The notes: generated from the letters alone by a model not told the origin. Shown: positions 1 through 9,828, counted from the first letter of the stretch. The stretch is 64,000 nucleotides of DNA from Flavobacteriaceae bacterium (GCA_016649715.1 JAENXC010000008.1:62001-126000), one strand, 5' to 3'. Translations and numbers: made by a program.

Positions 1-1332
1 AAAGCAGGCGCTTGGTTTCCCATTACCGCAAAAAAGAACCTGCGTGCCCAGGAAATTTCCATCGAAAACCGTTTGCCCATCATCTATTTGGTGGACAGTG
101 CGGGGGTTTACCTTCCTATGCAGGACGAAATTTTCCCTGATAAGGAACACTTCGGAAGAATTTTCCGTAACAATGCCGTAATGAGCAGTATGGGCATTAC
201 GCAGATTGCAGCCGTGATGGGCAGTTGCGTTGCTGGTGGTGCATATCTTCCCATTATGAGCGATGAAGCTTTAATCGTTGACAAAACCGGAAGTATTTTT
301 CTGGCGGGAAGTTATTTGGTGAAAGCTGCCATTGGCGAAAGCATCGATAATGAAGAACTTGGCGGCGCAACAACACATTGTGAAGTTAGTGGCGTTACCG
401 ATTACAAAGCCAAAGACGACAAAGATGCCCTCGATAAAATAAAAAACATAGTTTCCAAAATAGGCGATTTTGACAAAGCTGGTTTCAACCGTGAAAAGGC
501 GGTAAAACCAAAGGAAAACCAAGAAGATATCTACGGAATCATCCCAAAATCGCGCGCCGAGCAGTACGATATGCGCGAAATAATAAAACGCCTCGTGGAT
601 GATAGTGATTTTGAGGAATACAAAGAAGGCTACGGACAAACAATCCTAACAGGTTATGCGCGTATTGACGGTTGGGCCGTGGGTATTGTAGCCAACCAAC
701 GCACTTTGGTAAAAACTACCAAGGCAAAAACCAAACCCAGCGAAATGCAGTTCGGCGGCGTAATTTATAGCGACAGTGCTGACAAAGCCACCCGCTTTAT
801 AGCAAACTGCAACCAAAAGAAAATACCACTCGTGTTTTTGCAGGACGTAACAGGTTTTATGGTAGGTAGCAAAAGCGAACACGGAGGCATCATTAAAGAC
901 GGTGCCAAAATGGTGAATGCCGTGAGCAACAGCGTTGTTCCTAAATTTACAATTATAATTGGCAACAGTTACGGCGCCGGAAATTACGCTATGTGCGGCA
1001 AGGCGTACGATCCACGGTTAATAGTAGCGTGGCCAAGTGCTGAACTCGCGGTTATGAGCGGAAACAGCGCTGCAAAAGTTTTGCTTCAAATTGAAACTGC
1101 TTCGCTTAAAAAGAAAGGTGAAACAATAACCCCTGAAGTGGAAAAAGAGCTCTATGACAAAATCAAGGCCCGCTACGACAGGCAGATTTCCCCCTATTTT
1201 GCAGCATCCAGAATTTGGACCGACGCCGTGATAGACCCGTTGGATACTCGCCAGTGGATTTCGATGGGCATTGAAGCGGCAAACCATGCACCTATTGAGA
1301 AGGCTTTTAATATGGGGGTTATTCAAGTTTAA
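1..1332 (+). CDS. Acyl-CoA carboxylase carboxyltransferase (beta) subunit, 5' end missing
   Basis: Carboxyltransferase half of a biotin-dependent acyl-CoA carboxylase, which moves CO2 from carboxybiotin to an acyl-CoA. The frame is open from base 1 (KAGAWFPIT), so the real start lies to the left. 443 residues are present of a family usually near 540. Visible features are the crotonase-like N half with GGAYLPIMSDE and the C half with SYGAGNYAMCGKAYDPR. The wording of both halves is closest, from memory, to methylcrotonoyl-CoA carboxylase beta (leucine breakdown) rather than propionyl-CoA carboxylase. An internal TTG at 73 is not a start. The family call is firm; the exact acyl-CoA is inferred. 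Confidence 0.9.
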   Translation, partial: KAGAWFPITAKKNLRAQEISIENRLPIIYLVDSAGVYLPMQDEIFPDKEHFGRIFRNNAVMSSMGITQIAAVMGSCVAGGAYLPIMSDEALIVDKTGSIFLAGSYLVKAAIGESIDNEELGGATTHCEVSGVTDYKAKDDKDALDKIKNIVSKIGDFDKAGFNREKAVKPKENQEDIYGIIPKSRAEQYDMREIIKRLVDDSDFEEYKEGYGQTILTGYARIDGWAVGIVANQRTLVKTTKAKTKPSEMQFGGVIYSDSADKATRFIANCNQKKIPLVFLQDVTGFMVGSKSEHGGIIKDGAKMVNAVSNSVVPKFTIIIGNSYGAGNYAMCGKAYDPRLIVAWPSAELAVMSGNSAAKVLLQIETASLKKKGETITPEVEKELYDKIKARYDRQISPYFAASRIWTDAVIDPLDTRQWISMGIEAANHAPIEKAFNMGVIQV

Positions 1333-1860
1333 AACTTTCCACACGTTTCTATGTTTTGCTGGGTATTATCGATAACTCACCGTTCTCATTATATTTAAGC
1401 GCAAACTACCAAAAAAACTCACTTCCACTGTCGGGCCGTACTTGCCCTGCCTGCGAATTCGCAACTTGGGGACGGGAAACAATCTGCTGTTAACCCATAA
1501 TAGGATCCTACAAATGGAACCTAATTGAGGAAACTGATGAATAATTAGTCTCTTTTCCCAATTTTTATTTTAGAAAAAAAACGCTCCCATTTATTTTTTC
1601 AATACTATTTTTTTATAATTTTATTCTTATAAACAAGTTAACTATTTGAAAATAGATGAGTTACAATTTTCAAAATCTGGTTTCTCCCCTAAAAAATATT
1701 AGTGCAAATTATAAAATTAATGTATTCGACCTTCGTTGAGAATGCATAACCTACGAGGTCCAAAAATTGTTTTTTTTTAGCCCATTCATTGATTAGTGAC
1801 CATAATTTACATATCCCCAATTTGTCCAACAGAATGTTTTTGTTTTATCTAAAATTTAAA
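1333..1860. other. AT-rich intergenic stretch, nothing recognised
   Basis: About 530 bases between the carboxylase stop and the most likely cytochrome start. It is AT-rich with poly-T runs. A GCGAATTCGC palindrome lies near 1457 inside a GC-richer patch (about 1430-1485). I see no convincing ORF, RNA gene or exact TAnnTTTG promoter. Confidence 0.5.
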
Positions 1861-2823
1861 ATGATGAAAAAAGTTTTAAAATTTTTGGGAATTGGTATTG
1901 CCGCAGTTTTACTTTTGGCTGGCGTATTTGTAATTTATATTTACGCAACCCCCATTCCCTATTACGATGTGGAAAAAATAGCCTTCCAAGCAAAGGCAAC
2001 TCCACAAACGGTTGAAAGAGGTGAAAAACTGGCACAAATGCTCTGCGTCCATTGCCATCTCAACCACGAAACTGGAAAACTCGTGGGAAGAAGGCTCTTG
2101 GATGTTCCAACAGAATTTGGGGAGATTTATTCGCAGAATATAACCCAAGATAAAGTATATGGTATCGGGAATTGGACCGATGGGGAATTGGTATATCTGC
2201 TGAGAACCGGGATAAAGAGGAACGGGCAATACAGCCCTCCGTATATGAACAAACTCACCAATATGGCAGATGAAGATATCAACGCAATCATCGCCTTCCT
2301 GAAATCAGACAATCCCATGGTAACCGCAGATGCCACTCCCGATATACCGCCACGGCCATCCCTACTGACCAAAATATTAGCCCGTATCGCGTTTAAACCT
2401 TACGCGTTGCCCACAAAACCAATCCCAATGCCGGACACCACCAATGTACAGGCATTAGGAAAATACTTGGCCTATAATCTAGAATGTTTTTCTTGCCATT
2501 CTGCCGATTTCAAAAGCGACGATTATTTAAATCCCGAATTGAGTGTAGGTTATTTTGGTGGCGGCAACAAACCCTTGGACGATCAAGGTAGAGTGAAGCC
2601 GACCCCAAATTTAACCCCTGATAAGGAAACCGGAATAGGAAATTGGACTCGGGAAGATTTTGTAAATTCCCTAAAAAATGGAATTGTAAAAAACGATGTT
2701 GCACTGACCTCACCCATGTCGCCATACATTCAACTCACGGACAAGGAAGCTGCCGCTATATACGAATATCTTCGAACCATAAAGCCTATACATAACAAAG
2801 TGGTGCGAGCTATTTATGAATAG
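1861..2823 (+). CDS. Membrane-anchored dihaem c-type cytochrome
   Basis: A 320-residue electron-transfer protein expected in the periplasm, tethered by an uncleaved N-terminal helix (residues about 4-25). There are two haem-attachment CxxCH motifs, CVHCH at 62-66 and CFSCH at 209-213, so there are two cytochrome c domains in tandem. Each domain is followed by the same NxTxDKxxGIGNWT pattern, as expected from an internal duplication. I start at the ATG at 1861 (MMKKVLKFLG) because the signal-anchor begins there. The open frame reaches back to a TTG at 1789, but that extension is not signal-like. Neighbours do not reveal its redox partner. Confidence 0.85.
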   Translation: MMKKVLKFLGIGIAAVLLLAGVFVIYIYATPIPYYDVEKIAFQAKATPQTVERGEKLAQMLCVHCHLNHETGKLVGRRLLDVPTEFGEIYSQNITQDKVYGIGNWTDGELVYLLRTGIKRNGQYSPPYMNKLTNMADEDINAIIAFLKSDNPMVTADATPDIPPRPSLLTKILARIAFKPYALPTKPIPMPDTTNVQALGKYLAYNLECFSCHSADFKSDDYLNPELSVGYFGGGNKPLDDQGRVKPTPNLTPDKETGIGNWTREDFVNSLKNGIVKNDVALTSPMSPYIQLTDKEAAAIYEYLRTIKPIHNKVVRAIYE

Positions 2824-2879
2824 TTAAGGGAATTTAAAATTCAATATTTATAAAGCCAGTAAAAAAAAGCAAACAAATT

Positions 2880-3947
2880 TTAAATACTCCTAAGTTCTTT
2901 CAATATATCCGCCCGTTTTATCTTTCCGGTTTCTGTGTAATGAAATTCTGGAATCGAGTAGATTTTCTTGGGTTCTTCATAAGGAGTTAATGTGAGAAAA
3001 GCATCTGGAAAATTTTCAAAGTGCAATTGTTTTTCACTCTCAATTATCAGAATTACCCGTTCTCCCAAAGCCTCATCGTTTTCAGAAGCAATAAAAAATG
3101 GCAGGTTTATGTGAAGAGATAGTTTTTCTTCCACCGTTTCGGGATGCACTTTTGCGCCGCCTGTATTTATAACATTGTCAATTCTTCCCAAAAACTTAAA
3201 GGAAGTTGGGGAAAGCAATTCAACCACATCATTGGTGATAACTGTTTCCTCTGAAATTTCGGGAGCATGAATCTGCAAACAACCATTTTCAATTTGCGAA
3301 AAATTCACTTTTGGAAGTGCCGAAAAAACGAACGATTCCTCAGTTCCGTTCAACGGTCGCACCGCAATATGGCTGATGGTTTCAGTCATTCCGTAAGTTG
3401 CGAAAACTTTGGTGGAAATTTGCTGAAGTTTTTCTTCCAACTTCCACGGCACCGCCCCGCCGCCGATAATAAGTTTTTTCACTTTGTGCAAACTTGCCAA
3501 TGAATGAAAAACTTGGTACGGAACCATAGCCGTAAAGTCAAAGTCGCCGTCTATATTTTCAAGTGGATTTTTTTCGGGAACAGCAATTTGCAAATTCCAA
3601 CCCGCCGTCATTGCACGGACGAGCATCATTTTACCCGCAATAAATTCCGAAGAAAGGCAGAGCAATGCTTTTGTGTTTTCCTTTAAATCGAAATAATTCA
3701 CAGTAGCTTCCGCACTGTTGAAAACATGCTCTTTTTGAAGTGTGATTTCTTTAGGAATTCCCGTGGAACCAGATGTCTTTACGGTTATAAAACCATTTCC
3801 GTCAAGCCATTCCAAAATGAATTTTCCAATAGCCCTTTCGTCATCCTTTCCTTTTTCAAATAAATGATTTGCGTGCAACTTTAAAGCTTCCGCAGTATAA
3901 AATGCTTCGCCGTTTAATTTGAAATTGGGATGCAACAATGGTTTCAC
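2880..3947 (-). CDS. menE: AMP-binding acyl-CoA ligase, MenE-like (o-succinylbenzoate-CoA ligase)
   Basis: ANL-superfamily adenylate-forming enzyme of 355 residues. The P-loop TSGSTGIPKE is at about 58-67 and the A5 motif YGMTET at 185-190; the GRIDNVINTGGAKVHPE segment marks the hinge to the C-terminal lid. This short form is typical of MenE in Bacteroidota, which activates o-succinylbenzoate in menaquinone synthesis. The rest of the men cluster is not in the window, so the substrate is inferred. The start is a GTG overlapping by one base the stop of the upstream CPBP gene, so the two are translationally coupled. Confidence 0.8.
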   Translation of the reverse strand: MKPLLHPNFKLNGEAFYTAEALKLHANHLFEKGKDDERAIGKFILEWLDGNGFITVKTSGSTGIPKEITLQKEHVFNSAEATVNYFDLKENTKALLCLSSEFIAGKMMLVRAMTAGWNLQIAVPEKNPLENIDGDFDFTAMVPYQVFHSLASLHKVKKLIIGGGAVPWKLEEKLQQISTKVFATYGMTETISHIAVRPLNGTEESFVFSALPKVNFSQIENGCLQIHAPEISEETVITNDVVELLSPTSFKFLGRIDNVINTGGAKVHPETVEEKLSLHINLPFFIASENDEALGERVILIIESEKQLHFENFPDAFLTLTPYEEPKKIYSIPEFHYTETGKIKRADILKELRSI

Positions 3948-4918
3948 TATTCGATAAAAGTTGAATTCTGGTTATTTTCTTGGGCTACAACTATGGGTGC
4001 TTCCACCTTCCCGAAAAGTTTTCCGCCCCAATCGCGCCATTTATAACGCCAAGCCATAATGAGCAGAAAAATAGGGTATAAAATCAATACCGGAGCAATA
4101 ACGTCGAAACCTGCGGAGGGTTCCGAAATATCTTTCAAAACCGAATGGGTTTTAAAAACAGTCCAATCTGCCGTTACCAAAAGTGCCGTAATCAAGTTAT
4201 TCCCGGCGTGAAAACCGAGGGCGAGTTCCATTCCTTCATCCATCAACGTCATAATTCCGAGGAAGAATCCCGTACCGATATAGTAGATCATTATAATATT
4301 TCCGAATTTATCCACTTCGGGGTTTGCCAAATGAAGTGCTCCAAAAACTACGGAAGTAATTACCAAAGGCAACCATTTGTTCTTCGCCAAAACGCCAATG
4401 CCCTGCATCAAATAGCCACGGAAAAGATATTCCTCAAAACTGGTTTGCAACGGAATCATAATCACGGCAATCACGGCGAGAATCACAAAGGGAACCAAAT
4501 CAAACTGCAAAACATAATCCTCTGGATTGCTATTGTAATCCAGCAACGTAACCACAAGGGTGGTAATGGTTATCAGGCCAAATGAAAAGAATACGCGGCC
4601 CCAATCGGTTTTTTTGCGGGAGGTTGTAAGTTCAACAAATGGTTGTCTGTGAAGGTATCGCACCACCAAATAAATAGCCAATAAACCCACTGCAAAGCTG
4701 AGCAACATCAAAAACAGCGTGAGGTTAGAATCCAGCACAGTCATCAATACTGTTTGGTCTTGGAGTTCATTTATGTCACCTCCGTTTGAAAATATTTTTA
4801 GTGCCACTGCAAGAATTAAGGGAATAGAACCAATCTGGCTGGCAATAAAAATAATAATGAAACCTACCAGATAGCGCCACCATTCGTGAAGGGATTTAAA
4901 GGCTTGTTTTATGTACAT
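3947..4918 (-). CDS. CPBP-family intramembrane metalloprotease
   Basis: A polytopic membrane protein of 323 residues with about eight hydrophobic segments. The CPBP (Abi/CAAX-protease-like) signature is present: EEYLFRG at 162-168 and FGALH ending at H196, with a further conserved HAGNN near 240. Members are glutamate intramembrane proteases, or act as immunity or processing factors; the substrate here is unknown. The gene overlaps the menE-like start by one base and probably shares its transcript. Immediately upstream lies a short run of degenerate GGGATTAG-type repeats (4920-4962). Confidence 0.85.
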   Translation of the reverse strand: MYIKQAFKSLHEWWRYLVGFIIIFIASQIGSIPLILAVALKIFSNGGDINELQDQTVLMTVLDSNLTLFLMLLSFAVGLLAIYLVVRYLHRQPFVELTTSRKKTDWGRVFFSFGLITITTLVVTLLDYNSNPEDYVLQFDLVPFVILAVIAVIMIPLQTSFEEYLFRGYLMQGIGVLAKNKWLPLVITSVVFGALHLANPEVDKFGNIIMIYYIGTGFFLGIMTLMDEGMELALGFHAGNNLITALLVTADWTVFKTHSVLKDISEPSAGFDVIAPVLILYPIFLLIMAWRYKWRDWGGKLFGKVEAPIVVAQENNQNSTFIE

Positions 4919-5077
4919 ATTTGGGATTTGGTTTTTGGGAGATTAGCGATTAGGGATTAGTAAATGTGAAAAAATGAAAACGCAAATCTATAATCACCGC
5001 AAATTTAGGATAAATAATTCTATATCTTTTAAAAGATATTACTTTAGCATTAGGCAGAAAGCATCACACCTAAACCA

Positions 5078-5130
5078 TAACTGCAGCCGCATACTCCTAC
5101 TGTAAACAGCAACTGTCTACTGCTACTTTT
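5078..5130. repeat. CTACTGNNAACAGC-type degenerate repeat at a gene end
   Basis: A run of CTACTG / CAGCAACTG / CTACTGCTAC words that overlaps the 3' end of the polyprenyl synthase gene. The same vocabulary (CAGTAGGCAGT, GCAGTTTGCAGT) recurs at 52186-52235, 53009-53041, 54008-54067, 58810-58830 and 59370-59400. Confidence 0.5.
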
Positions 5131-6100
5131 TGCGGTCAATAACGTAATTCACCATCAGTTCCAAAGATTCTTTGTAGGGCGACTCCGGATAGGTTTCCAA
5201 AAGCTGAAGAGCTTCCTGTTGGTATTCCTTCATTTTTTCAACAGCATAATCAAGGCCGCCGTTTTCCTTCACAAAAGTGATGACTTCCTTTACTCGCTGT
5301 TTATCTTTGTTATGGTTTTTTACGGAATTGATGAGCCATTTTTTTTCTTCGAAAGTAGAATTATTTAAGGCATATATTAAAGGCAACGTCATCTTTTGCT
5401 CCTTAATATCAATGCCTGTTGGTTTGCCGATGTGTTCGTTTCCGTAATCAAATAAATCATCTTTAATCTGAAAAGCAGTACCGATTAGCTCCCCGAACTT
5501 ACGCATTTTTTCAACTTCTTCGTCCGGGGCCATTACGGAGCGGGCGCCCATTGCGCAACAAGCAGCAATCAATGTGGCCGTTTTTTGACGAATAATTTCG
5601 AAGTAAATTTCTTCAGTTATATCCAGTTTTCGGGCTTTTTCTATTTGAAGCAGTTCGCCCTCGCTCATTTCGCGAACGGCGACGGAGATTATTTTCAGCA
5701 GATCAAAATCATCGTTATCTATGGAAAGTAGCAATCCTTTTGAAAGCAAATAATCGCCAACGAGGACGGCAATTTTGTTTTTCCAAAGTGCATTTATGGA
5801 GAAAAATCCACGGCGGCGGTTACTGTCGTCCACAACGTCATCGTGCACGAGGGTGGCGGTGTGGATAAGTTCTATTACTGCGGCTCCGCGATAGGTGCGC
5901 TCGTTCACTTCGCCATTGCCGGTCATTTTTGCGATGAGAAAAACGAACATGGGTCGCATTTGTTTTCCCTTTCGGTTCACTACATAATGTGTGATTCTGT
6001 TCAGTAGCGAAACTTTGGAAGACATGGAAGCAGTGAACTTTTTCTCAAAAAGCTCCATTTCCTTTTCAATGGGAAGTTTAATGCGCGAAACTATCTTCAT
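5123..6100 (-). CDS. Polyprenyl (octaprenyl-type) diphosphate synthase
   Basis: A trans-isoprenyl diphosphate synthase of 325 residues that extends allylic diphosphates with isopentenyl diphosphate, most likely to make the menaquinone side chain. Both aspartate-rich Mg-binding motifs are present: DDVVD at 87-91 and DDLFD at 214-218. GKQMRP (about 45-50) is the conserved substrate-binding segment. Length is normal for the family. Product chain length cannot be read from sequence alone. It sits near a MenE-like gene, which fits a quinone role but does not prove it. Confidence 0.9.
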   Translation of the reverse strand: MKIVSRIKLPIEKEMELFEKKFTASMSSKVSLLNRITHYVVNRKGKQMRPMFVFLIAKMTGNGEVNERTYRGAAVIELIHTATLVHDDVVDDSNRRRGFFSINALWKNKIAVLVGDYLLSKGLLLSIDNDDFDLLKIISVAVREMSEGELLQIEKARKLDITEEIYFEIIRQKTATLIAACCAMGARSVMAPDEEVEKMRKFGELIGTAFQIKDDLFDYGNEHIGKPTGIDIKEQKMTLPLIYALNNSTFEEKKWLINSVKNHNKDKQRVKEVITFVKENGGLDYAVEKMKEYQQEALQLLETYPESPYKESLELMVNYVIDRKK

Positions 6101-6206
6101 AAAGGTTCAAAGATAGGGAAAATGGGGTGGGTTTTATGTATATGATTATCTGTAAACAAATAAAGAGCTATCAGTCTGGTTTCTTTTTTAAATTGCGGAA
6201 AAATAA

Positions 6207-8753
6207 TTAAGTTTTATCCTTCGCTTTAACCGCTATGTTTCGGTAGAGTGATTTATCAATACATTTGGCCATTTCTTTTTTATTCAATTCTAATCCTACA
6301 AATTTTTCAACCTTGTCTATCATTTCCTCTGGATTCTCGAGCACATTTTTATAATCAACGTAAATCAATTCTATGCCCGGTTCTTTTTCTTTCCATTTTT
6401 CTATGGTCTTTAACTGTTCCACGTATGCATTGAAGAGTTTGACCGGAAATGTCTCAGGATCTCTTCCTATCATTTTTTGTTGTGATTTTACAACTTCATT
6501 CAGATCCCGATTCATAAAGATTATTTTATACCTGTATTGAAAATCCAAGCGCTTTAATAATGGAGCTACAATTTTTACAGCTTTGTCCTTTGCCTTATCA
6601 AGCCAAGCATTGTCTTTATGAAGAGACATTACGGGTTCGTATTCATAATAGCCCTTGGGGTTGGATTCATCTGCTTCTCTTTTTTTGTCTGTTAGTATGT
6701 CCATCCCTCCCTTTTCGAGCATCTGCATCATCAATGAAGTACCGGAACGAGGCAAACCGGAAACCACAACTATCTGGTCTTTTCTGTATTTGAATTGATT
6801 TTTATCTTTAAAATCTTTTGGAGCTTTAAGTTTTTCCTCAACATTCTCAAGGGCTTTCTCGGCCCTGTGATACGTTTTTTGTTTTAAACTTGCGGCAGTT
6901 TTATAGGCTATTTTTGCATTTTCAAGGTCACCCATTTTCTCCAACGCCTTGCCTAACATATAATGTGCCGCGGGATAATATTTGATCAGCTCTATACTGG
7001 TTAAAGCATGCTCCGCACTTTCCTGATATTCCCCAAGTTCATAAAGAGTTTCGGCCATTGCTTTATGGAATTTAGCTCTATCTTGTTCCATCTCTATAGC
7101 AAAATCAAATGCCTTTTTAGCGTCTTCATATCTCTGGAGGATGAAGTAACAGTTCCCAATTTTAAACCAAACTTCTGCGTTTGGTTTTATATCCTTGGCT
7201 TCTTCCAAAATCTTAAGGGCCAACTTGGTTTTGCCTTTTCCTACCAGTATATCGGCTTCAATAAAATGGATATTGAACTTAACTTCGGTTTTGATCGTTT
7301 TAAATTTCTTTAAATAGGTATCTGCTTGATCGAAATCTTTCAAACCTAAGCAAACATTCATCATATCTATGTAATATGGTGCGACATCAATTGGTTCTTT
7401 TTCCAGCATTAACTCAGATAATATGTCTTTTGCATTTTCAAAATCTTTCTTTCCTAAATATACTCGGGCCAAATTGTGTTTTAATTCACATTTTGTTTTT
7501 AAAATGGCAACCTCTATTTTTTCATCAGGTCTTTCAATATATCCAAGTTCAATAAGCTGTTCCATGGTCTCATTATCAGAAAGAGCATCCACTTCTTCCT
7601 GTTCAAGTTCTCCAAAATCTCCTTTTACATTTTCCCAGCTTTCTATTGTCTTCGAGGGTTGAGTTTCTTTAAAAATATCGAGAATTACTTTCCCATCCAT
7701 ATCTTCCCCTACGGGCAAACCAAAGTGGTGCAATATGGTGGGTGCCACATCTATTAATCCAAGTCCAAATATCTTTTCATTCTTTTTAATATTTGGACCA
7801 CTAGCCACAAAAATCCCGAACTGTCTATGATCCAGTGCAGGGGCCGCGGTAACCTTTGGCATTTTTAAAATTCGTTTGTTCCCCGACTCAAAACCATGGT
7901 CAGACATTATTATTACTGTTGTGCTCTCATCAATTAAGTCCATAACCCTTCCCAGCATCATATCCTGGAAACGATATGCACCTACAACTACATCTTTATA
8001 AAGGTCATATTTTTCTTGTGAGATTTTGGAAAGTTTGGGTGGGTGGTATTTCATAAAAGAATGACAGAAGTGATCTATAAGATCATAATAAATCGCCATA
8101 AAATCCCAATCTGTTTTACGTAATAGATAGGTGGCAGCATTATGTACCGACACGTTTTGAGAAAGTATTCTTGAAAGCGGCACGAGTCCATTACCCTCTT
8201 CTTTTTGAACAATCGCTGCCGCATTAGGGATAAAAGGAAGTATATGTTCCTTGGTGAGCTCAAAAGGAAACATTCTTAAATCCTTAAGTTCATCCACCAA
8301 ATTTTCAGGATGGATGGTGCCTTTAACAACTGGACTCGGTTTAGATGGATCTGGGCTTACCTTTTGAAATTTATCGGAAACCACCACCCCATTTATAGGT
8401 TCCGCAGGAAAACTTGGCCACCATCCTACAACATTACTTTTATAACCTTGATTGTGAAGAATATTCCAGATAGCCCGAGATTTCCTTGAATTTGCGGTTA
8501 CGGGTCTCAAAGCCTTTTTATTGGGTACCACTTCCACAAACCCCAAAACTCCATGTTTATCTGGGGTTTTACCAGTAGCAACTGAACTCCATAACATAGG
8601 GCTATAGGGTGGGTTCATAGTGCTCATATTGCCATACACACCAGTGTCAATTAATTTTTTTAAGGAAGGCATCAAACCTTTGGCCAACAAAGGACCTATT
8701 ATTTTCCAGTCTGCTGCGTCCCAACCTATTAGTATTAACTTATTTTTTCCCAT
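6207..8753 (-). CDS. Type I phosphodiesterase-TPR-sulfotransferase fusion
   Basis: A three-part protein of 848 residues with no signal peptide. Residues 1 to about 370 are an alkaline-phosphatase-superfamily phosphodiesterase: GWDAADW near the N-terminus, a candidate nucleophile region around NPPYSPMLWSSVATG, then DLIDHFCH, SDHGF and DHRQFG as metal ligands. Residues about 420-645 are TPR helices. Residues about 655 to the end are a sulfotransferase-like domain with the PAPS-binding loop SGLPRSGTS. The substrate is unknown. I start at the ATG at 8753, because it overlaps the end of the small upstream gene (8740-8901); the frame also extends to a TTG at 8774. The two genes overlap by 14 bases and are probably coupled. 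Confidence 0.8.
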   Translation of the reverse strand: MGKNKLILIGWDAADWKIIGPLLAKGLMPSLKKLIDTGVYGNMSTMNPPYSPMLWSSVATGKTPDKHGVLGFVEVVPNKKALRPVTANSRKSRAIWNILHNQGYKSNVVGWWPSFPAEPINGVVVSDKFQKVSPDPSKPSPVVKGTIHPENLVDELKDLRMFPFELTKEHILPFIPNAAAIVQKEEGNGLVPLSRILSQNVSVHNAATYLLRKTDWDFMAIYYDLIDHFCHSFMKYHPPKLSKISQEKYDLYKDVVVGAYRFQDMMLGRVMDLIDESTTVIIMSDHGFESGNKRILKMPKVTAAPALDHRQFGIFVASGPNIKKNEKIFGLGLIDVAPTILHHFGLPVGEDMDGKVILDIFKETQPSKTIESWENVKGDFGELEQEEVDALSDNETMEQLIELGYIERPDEKIEVAILKTKCELKHNLARVYLGKKDFENAKDILSELMLEKEPIDVAPYYIDMMNVCLGLKDFDQADTYLKKFKTIKTEVKFNIHFIEADILVGKGKTKLALKILEEAKDIKPNAEVWFKIGNCYFILQRYEDAKKAFDFAIEMEQDRAKFHKAMAETLYELGEYQESAEHALTSIELIKYYPAAHYMLGKALEKMGDLENAKIAYKTAASLKQKTYHRAEKALENVEEKLKAPKDFKDKNQFKYRKDQIVVVSGLPRSGTSLMMQMLEKGGMDILTDKKREADESNPKGYYEYEPVMSLHKDNAWLDKAKDKAVKIVAPLLKRLDFQYRYKIIFMNRDLNEVVKSQQKMIGRDPETFPVKLFNAYVEQLKTIEKWKEKEPGIELIYVDYKNVLENPEEMIDKVEKFVGLELNKKEMAKCIDKSLYRNIAVKAKDKT

Positions 8754-8901
8754 TTTCTCTTTCTCGGTTTTCAATTTTTATTTTTCTCCATGCCTTAAAA
8801 GCAATATCACCGTATGCTAAAAATCCCAAGGAACTGTTCAAAGGTATTTCTGATAAATTTATTTTTACTTTTTCTTCCTTTTTTATTATTTTTTTATCCA
8901 T
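8740..8901 (-). CDS. Small hypothetical protein (53 aa) coupled to the phosphodiesterase fusion
   Basis: An ATG-started ORF of 53 codons lying just upstream of the phosphodiesterase-TPR-sulfotransferase gene and overlapping its start. It begins MDKKIIKKEEKVKINLSEIP and has a central stretch LGFLAYGDIAFKAWRK, with charged ends. It could be an amphipathic peripheral helix rather than a membrane span. I do not recognise a family. Reality is supported by position, the coupled overlap and a sensible composition. An alternative is that this is only the leader of the larger gene. Confidence 0.5.
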   Translation of the reverse strand: MDKKIIKKEEKVKINLSEIPLNSSLGFLAYGDIAFKAWRKIKIENRERENGKK

Positions 8902-9030
8902 ACCTATAAAAGTTAACTTAATATATTTTGAAATTAGATGATATATTTATTATATTTATCTTACATTTCAATAATCTAAGATTAAAGTTTTGTAAAAAAA
9001 CAAAAAGTTAATCGTTAAAACTTAAGAATT

Positions 9031-9828
9031 ATGAAAAAAATTACAAAAAACAATCTTTCAAAAAGATTGGCACAGTACGGTGCTTTGTCTCTAGCGATTG
9101 CTGGTGTTGCCGATGCTTCTGGACAAATTATTTACACAGATGTAAATCCAGACTTTGTTGGTGGTCTTACAGATAGTTTTGCTGTCGATTTTGATGGCGG
9201 TAGTGTGAATGACGTAACTATAATACAATCAAATAATGGTAACTATGAATTGGTAAAGGCAATGCCTTACTCAACTAACGGAGTTTTGGCCGCATCAAAC
9301 GGCGGTTACTTCTACGCTTCCAATATTGCTTATGGTACTCCTATTGATGCTGGAGCAGGAGCTTTTAGAAGTTTTGGATCCTTTTGTGCTGGTGTTGGAT
9401 ACGCTGGCAGCCAATTTTGTGGAGCCGGACCAGGTTATATAGGTGTTCAGTTCGACTTGAGTGGAAGCACTCATTACGGATGGGTTAGAGTGGACATAGC
9501 AGACAGTTCAAACTTTATTGTAATGGATTTTGCCTATGAATCTACTCCAGATATGGCAATAAATGCAGGAGACAAAGGTCCGTTGGGCGTTGGAGAACAA
9601 ATGTTTGAAGGCTTCAAATATTACGTTACAAACAACCAACTGAACCTTTCCGCAAATACTGCAATGGAAAAAGTTGTGCTTCACAACATGTTGGGTCAAC
9701 AAATTGTCTCACAAAAACTAAATAGCAGTAGCGAAACTATCAATCTCTCTGGCTTGCAGGCTGGTGTTTACATCGCTACTGTTTCTATTGAAGGAGCAAG
9801 CAAAACTTTCAGAATCGTAAAAAACTAA
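9031..9828 (+). CDS. Secreted protein with T9SS type A sorting domain
   Basis: A 265-residue exported protein. A basic N-terminus and a hydrophobic stretch (about 13-30, ending ADASGQ) form a signal peptide. The last 70 residues are a T9SS sorting domain: LSANTAMEKVVLHNMLGQQI, then NLSGLQAGVYIATV and the basic end FRIVKN. The middle is Gly/Ser/Tyr-rich with two cysteines about 14 residues apart and a YIGVQFDL...HYGWVRVD segment common in Bacteroidota surface proteins. No enzymatic motif is visible. It is transcribed away from the phosphodiesterase operon and ends at a strong terminator shared with rlmN. Confidence 0.85.
   Translation: MKKITKNNLSKRLAQYGALSLAIAGVADASGQIIYTDVNPDFVGGLTDSFAVDFDGGSVNDVTIIQSNNGNYELVKAMPYSTNGVLAASNGGYFYASNIAYGTPIDAGAGAFRSFGSFCAGVGYAGSQFCGAGPGYIGVQFDLSGSTHYGWVRVDIADSSNFIVMDFAYESTPDMAINAGDKGPLGVGEQMFEGFKYYVTNNQLNLSANTAMEKVVLHNMLGQQIVSQKLNSSSETINLSGLQAGVYIATVSIEGASKTFRIVKN

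Noticed and set aside
271-639. Long open frames on the strand opposite the carboxyltransferase
   Set aside because: They are antisense to a gene with clear family motifs and encode hydrophobic low-complexity peptides with no recognisable pattern.
1789-1860. Longer N-terminus for the dihaem cytochrome starting at TTG 1789
   Set aside because: The extra 24 residues precede a complete signal-anchor that begins naturally at the ATG at 1861, and no promoter supports the longer form.
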